Shown: in pieces, positions 29,588 to 34,962 of the stretch | How the letters are laid out: each line of letters opens with the position of its first letter | How positions within the stretch are numbered: the first letter of the stretch is position 1 | Assembly (NCBI GenBank): GCA_002436085.1 | Contig: DIXT01000014.1 | Coordinates: 1 to 34,962, forward strand | Direction: 5' to 3' | Length of the DNA stretch: 34,962 nucleotides | From: Anaerolineaceae bacterium UBA6073 | GTDB taxonomy: Bacteria; Chloroflexota; Anaerolineae; Anaerolineales; Anaerolineaceae | Notes under the pieces: generated by a model | Database searches by the model: none | What the model was told of the DNA's origin: nothing | The model's input: only the letters and a program-made list of their open reading frames with translations | Made by a program: the position numbers and the translations under genes

Positions 29588-31066
29588 ATGAAAACTCCTG
29601 GAATTGTTATCGTTGGACTCGGCCCGGCAGGCGCAGAACTGCTTACCCGGGAAGCATGGGAATGGATCGCACAGACTGATGAGGTTTACCTGCGTACCAG
29701 CCTGCATCCCTGCGCCGTCGAATTGCCAAAGACGCTAAGCGTACATAGCTTTGATAACCTCTACGAGAAGCATGCTGCCCTTGGGGACGTGCTGGATGAA
29801 ATCGTGAACACTGTGCTGGAGCTGGGAAAACGGGAGCAAGGCGTGACCTACGCCGTACCCGGCAGCCCATGGGTGGCGGAAGAGACCTGCGCGCGCATCC
29901 TGGAGCAGGCCAAAGAAGCCGGGCTGCCCGTGCGCGTTATCAACGGGATGAGTTTTCTCGAGCCGGTGTGTGCGGCGCTCGGCATCGACCCGGCGAATCA
30001 ACTGGTGCTGATTGATGCCATGCACATGGCGGAAAAAAACGTACCGACTTTTCCCCCCTCTTGCGGCGCGTTGATCCACCAAATCGGTACCGGAATAGAT
30101 GCCAGCCAAATCAAACTGACACTCATGAGCGCATATCCGGACGATTACCCGGTGCGGCTGGTGCATGCCGCCGGCAGCGCCCAGCAATCTGTGGAAGACC
30201 TGCCGCTTTATGCGATTGATCAATCGGTAAAAATTGGACTGATTTCCACTCTTTACATCCCGCCCCGCGAAAACGGACACGCCTTCGAAGACCTGCAGGA
30301 AATAATCGCGCGCTTGCGCGCGCCCGACGGCTGCCCGTGGGATCGCGAACAGACGCATCTCTCCCTGCGGCCGTACCTGCTGCAGGAGACGTATGAGGTC
30401 TTGGAAGCGTTGGACCGCGAAGAACCGGACGAACTGTGCGAGGAACTGGGCGATTTGCTGCTGCAGATTCTGCTGCACACCCAAATCGCGACGGAAGCCG
30501 AAGACTTCCGCATGACCGATGTGATACAGGCAATCAGTTCCAAGTTAATCCGCAGGCACCCGCATGTTTTTGGGGAAGTGCAAGTCAATTCTGTCGACAA
30601 CGTGCTGCAAAACTGGGAGAAAATCAAAGCCAAGGAACGCGAAGATAACGGAAACAGCCATAAAACCGGAATGCTGGAGGGCATTCCGCTGGCGCTTCCA
30701 GCGCTGACCCAGGCTGATCAGATCCAAAGGCGCGCCAAGCGGGTAGGATTCGATTGGGACACCATTGAACCGGTGATAGCCAAGGTGCGCGAGGAGTTGG
30801 AGGAGCTTAACAGTGCCGAAACCAGCGCGCAGCGCCAGGCTGAAGCCGGGGATTTGCTTTTTGCCGCGGTGAACCTCATCCGCTGGCTGGATATTGACCC
30901 GGAGACAGCCTTGCGGGAATGCAACCTGCGCTTCCGCAAGCGTTTCGCGTATATCGAAGCGGGAGCCGCTAAGGCTGGCAAGAGCGTGGATGAGCTCAGC
31001 TTTGAAGAGATGGACGCGCTCTGGGAAGAAGCGAAAAAAGCCTTTAGCGTACCGAACGAAACCTGA
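29588..31066 (+). CDS. mazG: Tetrapyrrole methylase-MazG fusion (YabN-like) nucleotide pyrophosphohydrolase
   Basis: A 492-residue two-part protein. Residues 1 to about 215 form a SAM-dependent tetrapyrrole methylase-like domain starting IVIVGLGPAGAELLT, with YAVPGSPWVAEET. From about 233 there is a MazG NTP pyrophosphohydrolase domain: LRAPDGCPWDREQTH, metal-binding glutamates in LLQETYEVLEAL and EELGDLLLQILLH, and RRHPHVFGEV. A second MazG repeat follows (KVREELEELN and AEAGDLLFAAVNLIRWL). This matches B. subtilis YabN, which sits next to a MurJ/MVF-type gene (yabM), as here. MazG cleaves non-canonical NTPs to NMP and pyrophosphate; the methylase role is unknown. The ATG at 29588 is chosen by homology, as no clear RBS is visible. 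Confidence 0.92.
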   Translation: MKTPGIVIVGLGPAGAELLTREAWEWIAQTDEVYLRTSLHPCAVELPKTLSVHSFDNLYEKHAALGDVLDEIVNTVLELGKREQGVTYAVPGSPWVAEETCARILEQAKEAGLPVRVINGMSFLEPVCAALGIDPANQLVLIDAMHMAEKNVPTFPPSCGALIHQIGTGIDASQIKLTLMSAYPDDYPVRLVHAAGSAQQSVEDLPLYAIDQSVKIGLISTLYIPPRENGHAFEDLQEIIARLRAPDGCPWDREQTHLSLRPYLLQETYEVLEALDREEPDELCEELGDLLLQILLHTQIATEAEDFRMTDVIQAISSKLIRRHPHVFGEVQVNSVDNVLQNWEKIKAKEREDNGNSHKTGMLEGIPLALPALTQADQIQRRAKRVGFDWDTIEPVIAKVREELEELNSAETSAQRQAEAGDLLFAAVNLIRWLDIDPETALRECNLRFRKRFAYIEAGAAKAGKSVDELSFEEMDALWEEAKKAFSVPNET

Positions 31067-31067
31067 G

Positions 31068-32765
31068 ATGAGCAGCCAAGACCTGGAAACATCCCCACAA
31101 GAAAGCAAAACGCCTCCGGAACACAGCCAGACGGAAGAAGCCGTCCTGAAAGCTAAACCAGGCGCGCTGGCTGAGGGCGCCGAAACCGCCAGCCGGCAAA
31201 TCGCGCGTGCCACCGGCATTGTGATGTTCGCTTTCATTCTCACCAGCCTGGTTGGGGTGGCACATCAGGTGGTGATTACTGATGCTTTTGGCACGAGCGC
31301 CGCCCTGGATTCCTTCAACGCTGCCAACCGCATCACCGAATTGCTGTTCAACTTGGTGGCGGGCGGCGCGCTTGGCTCGGCATTCATCCCTATATTTACT
31401 GGCTTTCTGACGCGGGATGATAAACGCGGGGCCTGGCGTCTGGCATCCGGGGTGGTGAACATCGTTTTCCTGGTGCTTATCGCGGTCTCGGTTCTTGCCT
31501 GGATTTTCGCGCCGTGGATCGTGAAGAACGGTTTGTACGCCCTGACCGCGGATTCCAATATCGGTCAGTTGGACGTGACGGTGCGCCTGCTGCGCATTAT
31601 GCTCCCGACCGTAGTAATTTTTGGCATAAGCGGGCTGGTGATGGGGATGTTGAACGCCCACCGCTCTTTTCTTATCCCTGCCCTTGCGCCGGCTATGTAC
31701 TCGCTGAGCATCATTTTTGGCACCTTGGCGCTTCCCAAAAACTGGGGCGTTGACAGGTTGGCTGTCGGAGTTCTGATCGGCGCCGGCGGGCATTTGCTTT
31801 TGCAGCTGCCTTCGCTCTTCCGGCTGCCCGAACGGGCTTATTACGCAGCCGTCGGGTTAAAAGACAAAGCCGTCCGGCAGGTCCTGAAGCTGATGCTGCC
31901 GCGCCTGATTGGGGCGGGGGTCGTTCAGCTCAATTTTGTGGCAAACACCATCATTGCCCTCAGTCTGGGTGAAGGCGCCGCAAGCGCTGTCGTACTGGCT
32001 TTTACGCTGATGATGATGCCGCAGCGCGCCATCGCGCAGTCAGCGGGGATAGCTTCTCTTCCTACGCTTTCCGCGCAGGCGGAGCTGGGGCAGTACGCCC
32101 AAATGCGCGCAACCATCGCGAAAATCCTGCGCGGAATGATCCTGCTGGCGCTGCCTGCCAGCGCGGGTTTAATTTTGCTGCGGGTTCCGCTGGTGCGCGT
32201 GTTGTACGAGCGCGGGGAGTTCAGCCCCGAGTCCACTCGCCTGGTGGCCTGGGCGCTGCTGTGGTACGCTGCGGGTCTGGTCGGGCACAGCCTGGTGGAA
32301 GTGCTCAGCCGGGCATTCTATGCCCTGCACGACACGCGCACGCCGGTGATTATCGGCGTGGGGGCCATGAGCCTGAATATCGCGCTTTCTTTCCTGCTGG
32401 CGGCCTGGTTCCGCAGCATCGGGTGGATGCCGCACGGAGGCCTGGCGCTTGCGAATTCAGCGGCTACCGGGCTGGAAAGCCTGCTTTTATTGGAACTGCT
32501 GCGCAGACGATTGCAGGGCATGGAAGGCAGGCGGATTTTGCACGGCACGGCAGCCGCTTTGGCAGCTTCGGCATTGATGAGCCTGGCTGTTTTTGGTTGG
32601 CTGGCTCTGCTGCCGGATGACGGGGGAATTACCGCGCTGCTGGGCGGCATGGGAATCGGCGTGTTGGCCTACGCGCTGGCGCTCAAATTACTGCGCGTGC
32701 CCGAACTGGATTCCATTCTTACGCTTGTCCAACGCAAACTACACCTTAAAAAGCGGCGCATTTGA
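31068..32765 (+). CDS. murJ: Lipid II flippase MurJ
   Basis: A 565-residue MATE-like/MVF family membrane protein that translocates lipid II across the cytoplasmic membrane for peptidoglycan synthesis. A polar, acidic N-terminal stretch of about 45 residues precedes the first membrane segment (GIVMFAFILTSLVGVAHQVV). AFGTSAALDSFNAANRI, GGALGSAFIPIFT, MMMPQRAIAQSAGIASLPTL, and LSRAFYALHDTRTPVIIG are family motifs. About 14 hydrophobic segments fit the fold. The start at 31068 is one base after the MazG-fusion stop and has little RBS, so coupling is likely. The long polar leader is unusual, and a start further in cannot be ruled out. Confidence 0.9.
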   Translation: MSSQDLETSPQESKTPPEHSQTEEAVLKAKPGALAEGAETASRQIARATGIVMFAFILTSLVGVAHQVVITDAFGTSAALDSFNAANRITELLFNLVAGGALGSAFIPIFTGFLTRDDKRGAWRLASGVVNIVFLVLIAVSVLAWIFAPWIVKNGLYALTADSNIGQLDVTVRLLRIMLPTVVIFGISGLVMGMLNAHRSFLIPALAPAMYSLSIIFGTLALPKNWGVDRLAVGVLIGAGGHLLLQLPSLFRLPERAYYAAVGLKDKAVRQVLKLMLPRLIGAGVVQLNFVANTIIALSLGEGAASAVVLAFTLMMMPQRAIAQSAGIASLPTLSAQAELGQYAQMRATIAKILRGMILLALPASAGLILLRVPLVRVLYERGEFSPESTRLVAWALLWYAAGLVGHSLVEVLSRAFYALHDTRTPVIIGVGAMSLNIALSFLLAAWFRSIGWMPHGGLALANSAATGLESLLLLELLRRRLQGMEGRRILHGTAAALAASALMSLAVFGWLALLPDDGGITALLGGMGIGVLAYALALKLLRVPELDSILTLVQRKLHLKKRRI

Positions 32766-32772
32766 ATTAGAT

Positions 32773-32796
32773 AACCGCACGGCGTTCGCGCCGGTT
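32773..32796 (+). terminator. UUCG-capped hairpin in the convergent gap after murJ
   Basis: CGGCG (32780-32784) and CGCCG (32789-32793) enclose a TTCG tetraloop, with AAC/GTT outside. It lies 15 bases after the murJ stop in the gap to the convergent DUF212 gene (stop at 32847). There is no T-run on the plus strand, so intrinsic termination is uncertain. Confidence 0.35.
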
Positions 32797-32846
32797 GGCA
32801 AAAAATTCAGTTTCTGATAAATCCAGGGTGCTTACTAAATCGAATC

Positions 32847-33314
32847 TTACGCAGGCGGCATGATGAGGTAAATGATGACCGCCACCACAAAGCCGAGCAG
32901 TACCCCCGCTAACGCTTCCGCCGGCGAATGCCCGATGCTTTCGCGCAGCGTTTCCCATTCTTTTTCGGGAAATTTTCCGGTCTGAATAACTTCATGCACT
33001 ATCAGGTTAATCCGGGCGGCTTGTATGCCGGCCTGTCTGCGCACGCCAGTCGCGTCGTACACCACAATGATGGACATGGCTAACGCCAGCGCGAAAAGCG
33101 GACTGCCCCAACCAACGTAAAACCCGATGGCAATTGTGACGGAGGAAATCAGGGCGGAGTGGGAGGATGGCATGCCGCCAGAATCGAACAACAGCGCCCA
33201 GTCCACTTCTTTCGTGCGCCAATACCCGAATGGCACCTTGAGAATCTGCGCCAGGAGCAGCGCTATCATGCTCGTCAGGGCTGCCGGGCTTTTAAAAACG
33301 TCCCAGAAGTACAT
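32847..33314 (-). CDS. Divergent PAP2 family protein (DUF212/YuiD-like)
   Basis: A 155-residue integral membrane protein related to PAP2 acid phosphatases. The three family motifs are visible: GGMPSSHSA (46-54), YDATGVRRQAG (86-96) and GHSPAEALAGVLLG (128-141), with hydrophobic segments near 13-27, 54-68, 73-86 and 138-152. PAP2 enzymes use such residues for a phospho-His intermediate; YuiD-like proteins are short, and their substrate (perhaps a lipid pyrophosphate) is not established. It begins 1 base after the xseB stop, so it is the last gene of an xseA-xseB operon. Proximity to murJ suggests, but does not show, a role in polyprenyl-phosphate recycling. Confidence 0.88.
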   Translation of the reverse strand: MYFWDVFKSPAALTSMIALLLAQILKVPFGYWRTKEVDWALLFDSGGMPSSHSALISSVTIAIGFYVGWGSPLFALALAMSIIVVYDATGVRRQAGIQAARINLIVHEVIQTGKFPEKEWETLRESIGHSPAEALAGVLLGFVVAVIIYLIMPPA

Positions 33315-33315
33315 A

Positions 33316-33540
33316 TCAGTCTCTTTCTCCGTTTGGCTGGGCTGCTTCGTTCAGGGCGGAGACCCGCAGCTGCGCGCTTTCCAGAATGGACCCGCACAGC
33401 GCGGAGAGGCGTTTACCTTCTTCGTACAGGCGCAGAGCCTCTTCGAGCGGCAGTTCGGTGTCCTCGAGTTGGGAAATGATGGTTTGAAGCTGCGCGAAAG
33501 CGCTTTCGAAACTGGGTTGGGTCTCAGGGGTTGTTGACAT
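33316..33540 (-). CDS. xseB: Exodeoxyribonuclease VII small subunit
   Basis: A 74-residue small subunit which coats the helical arm of XseA and is needed for processive single-strand DNA cleavage. The FESAFAQLQTIISQLEDTELPLEEALRLYEEG segment is diagnostic (the first 20 residues already identify it), followed by a second helix. The start at 33540 is preferred over an in-frame codon at 33654, which lies inside xseA and adds unrelated residues; GGAG precedes it by about 9-10 bases. It overlaps the 3' end of xseA by 17 bases, indicating coupled translation in the correct stoichiometric order. Confidence 0.93.
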   Translation of the reverse strand: MSTTPETQPSFESAFAQLQTIISQLEDTELPLEEALRLYEEGKRLSALCGSILESAQLRVSALNEAAQPNGERD

Positions 33541-34777
33541 GTTCTTCTGCTCCTGTTGGGTTGAGGGTAACTTTTGCCGGGATGACGCCGTCCTGTACGC
33601 GCAATAAAAGCCCTTGACCGGGCTGCGCCTGGGAAACGCGGCTGATGAGGGCACCGCTGTGCTGGTCCGTGATGATGGCGTATCCCCTTTTGAGCACGGC
33701 TTGCGGGCTGAGCGCGTTCAGGCGGCTCATAGCATTCGCAAGGCGCAGGTTCCGCGCTTCCAACTGACTTTGTCCAAGCCTCTCAAGACGGGCGTGCAGT
33801 TCGTCCAGGCGCTGCAGACTGTTTTGTACCACCGCGCGCGGAGAACCCCGGCGCAGCTCAGCCTGGGCTAAAGCCAGAGACTGCCGGGCGCTGCTCAGCA
33901 GCTCGCTCACGCGCGCGTCGAGCTGGTCGGATGCGGCGCGCAGGCTGAGGGATAACTCCTGGGCGGTAATGGGCGTGGCAAGCTCGGCCGCGCCGGTGGG
34001 GGTGGGAGCGCGCAGGTCCGCTACGAAGTCGGCAATGGTGAAATCAGTTTCGTGCCCGATGCCGGAAATGACAGGCACGCGCGAATTATAGATGGCGCGC
34101 GCCACATTTTCGTCATTGAAAGCCCACAGGTCTTCGATGGAGCCGCCGCCGCGCGCGAGGATAATCAGGTCCAGGTCCGGCAGCTGGTTGAGCTGATTTA
34201 GGGCGGAAATGATACCAGGAGGGGCTTCGACGCCCTGCACCGGCGATGGCGCGACGCTCACGCGCAGAACGGGCAGGCGCCTGGAGAGCGTTTGGAGGAT
34301 ATCCTGCAGGGCGGCGCCGGTCGCGGAGGTCACCACGCCGATATGGTGCGGGAGCCTGGGCAGGGGGCGCTTATGGTCCGGGTCAAACAAGCCCTCGGCT
34401 TCCAAACGGGCTTTCAGCCGCAAAAACTCCTGATAGAGGGCGCCTTCGCCGGCCGGCCTGAGCGCGTCCAGATAGAGCTGCACCTGTCCCTGGGAGGGAT
34501 ACACGCTCATCGCGCCGTGTGCTTCCACCTGCATGCCATCAGCGGGTGAAAAACGCAGGCGCAGGACGGAATTCTTCCACATCACGCAGCGGATTTGCGC
34601 TTCGCTGTCTTTGAGCGTGAAATACAGGTGCCCGGAACGGGGCTGGGAAAAGTTGGATATCTCGCCGCGCACCCACAGGTCCTGCAAGACTTCGTCTGTT
34701 TCCAGGAGTTCGCGCAGGTAGTTGTTGAGGGCGGCAACGGAGAAAATCAGCGGTGCGTTGAGGTCGAACGCGTCCAT
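33524..34777 (-). CDS. xseA: Exodeoxyribonuclease VII large subunit
   Basis: A 417-residue catalytic subunit of exonuclease VII, which degrades single-stranded DNA to short oligonucleotides. The N-terminal OB fold shows LWVRGEISNFSQPRSGHLYF and VQLYLDALRPAGEG. The catalytic region has HIGVVTSATGAALQDIL, ILARGGGSIEDLWAFN and VISGIGHETDFTIADFVADL with the family His/Asp residues, followed by the long helical segment that binds XseB. The ATG at 34777 gives the usual N-terminus; a TTG at 34813 would add 12 residues. Neither has a clear RBS. It is the first gene of xseA-xseB-DUF212. Confidence 0.95.
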   Translation of the reverse strand: MDAFDLNAPLIFSVAALNNYLRELLETDEVLQDLWVRGEISNFSQPRSGHLYFTLKDSEAQIRCVMWKNSVLRLRFSPADGMQVEAHGAMSVYPSQGQVQLYLDALRPAGEGALYQEFLRLKARLEAEGLFDPDHKRPLPRLPHHIGVVTSATGAALQDILQTLSRRLPVLRVSVAPSPVQGVEAPPGIISALNQLNQLPDLDLIILARGGGSIEDLWAFNDENVARAIYNSRVPVISGIGHETDFTIADFVADLRAPTPTGAAELATPITAQELSLSLRAASDQLDARVSELLSSARQSLALAQAELRRGSPRAVVQNSLQRLDELHARLERLGQSQLEARNLRLANAMSRLNALSPQAVLKRGYAIITDQHSGALISRVSQAQPGQGLLLRVQDGVIPAKVTLNPTGAEEHVNNP

Positions 34778-34838
34778 GCGGGTAAGGATAACCAAAAGGA
34801 AGGCGCTTGTCAATTCATAAACCTGGAGGGTGTTGAAA

Positions 34839-34962
34839 ATGTCCAGAACAATAAAAAATAAACAACTTTATATTCAAGAAGAACACAATATGTTCATAAA
34901 CCCCTCCCCTTTGATTCCCCTCCCCAGCGTCTCGTTTCAGTGTAAAACTTTCCGCACGATGC
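34839..34962 (+). CDS. Possible small ORF running off the right edge
   Basis: An ATG at 34839 preceded by GGAGGG (34825-34830) opens a frame that stays open to the window end (41 codons). The beginning (MSRTIKNKQLYIQEEHNM) is A+T-rich and plausible, but the remainder runs through pyrimidine-rich sequence with Pro/Ser residues and looks less like coding DNA. It diverges from xseA. No homologue is recognised, and the open frame may be chance. Confidence 0.25.
   Translation, partial: MSRTIKNKQLYIQEEHNMFINPSPLIPLPSVSFQCKTFRTM

Noticed and set aside
1..34962. CRISPR array
   Set aside because: No regularly spaced short repeats were seen on either strand; the only direct repeat pair is 1.5 kb apart.

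Overview
This window is a bacterial core-genome segment of moderately high G+C. It is dominated by one long plus-strand run of transcription, translation and secretion genes: rpoB, the str genes (rpsL, rpsG, fusA), the S10 and spc clusters (rpsJ to map), the alpha cluster (rpmJ to rplQ), then truA, rplM and rpsI. Protein features (zinc-type S14 and S4, an EF-G with the GNVDDGTTVTDW switch region, a YabN-like methylase-MazG fusion, DUF212 and AI-2E families) fit a Chloroflexota bacterium, probably Anaerolineae-like. That placement comes from family knowledge and was not tested by a tree.

Layout: 1-192 is an intergenic segment with an inverted repeat. 193-1788 holds an AI-2E/PerM family membrane protein and a 63-residue acidic protein with its own promoter, closed by a strong terminator. 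1846-3444 is a minus-strand block: a GNAT acetyltransferase, then infA and rpsU with their promoter and terminator. 3456-4971 is an A+T-rich accessory islet with an orphan PD-(D/E)xK (Mrr-like) nuclease, bounded by a 24-bp imperfect direct repeat with a tRNA T-arm-like core and containing palindromes that resemble integron attC sites. 5059-29441 is the long run from the rpoB promoter to rpsI. 29588-32765 holds a tetrapyrrole-methylase/MazG fusion and murJ. 32847-34777 is a minus-strand group: a DUF212/PAP2-like protein, xseB and xseA. A possible small partial ORF leaves the right edge.

The core genes form a nearly continuous operon with many ATGA, TAATG and TGATG overlaps. Three departures from the textbook order stand out: rpoC does not follow rpoB (and rplKAJL do not precede it), tuf is missing between fusA and rpsJ, and infA is missing between map and rpmJ, being found instead with rpsU on the opposite strand upstream of rpoB. 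A consensus promoter sits where infA would normally be. Several gaps inside the run hold strong hairpins (rpoB-rpsL, rpsJ-rplC, rpsM-rpsK, rpsD-rpoA, rplQ-truA) and are candidates for ribosomal-protein feedback leaders. The most unusual region is the nuclease islet at 3.46-4.97 kb, which looks like an acquired defence cassette.
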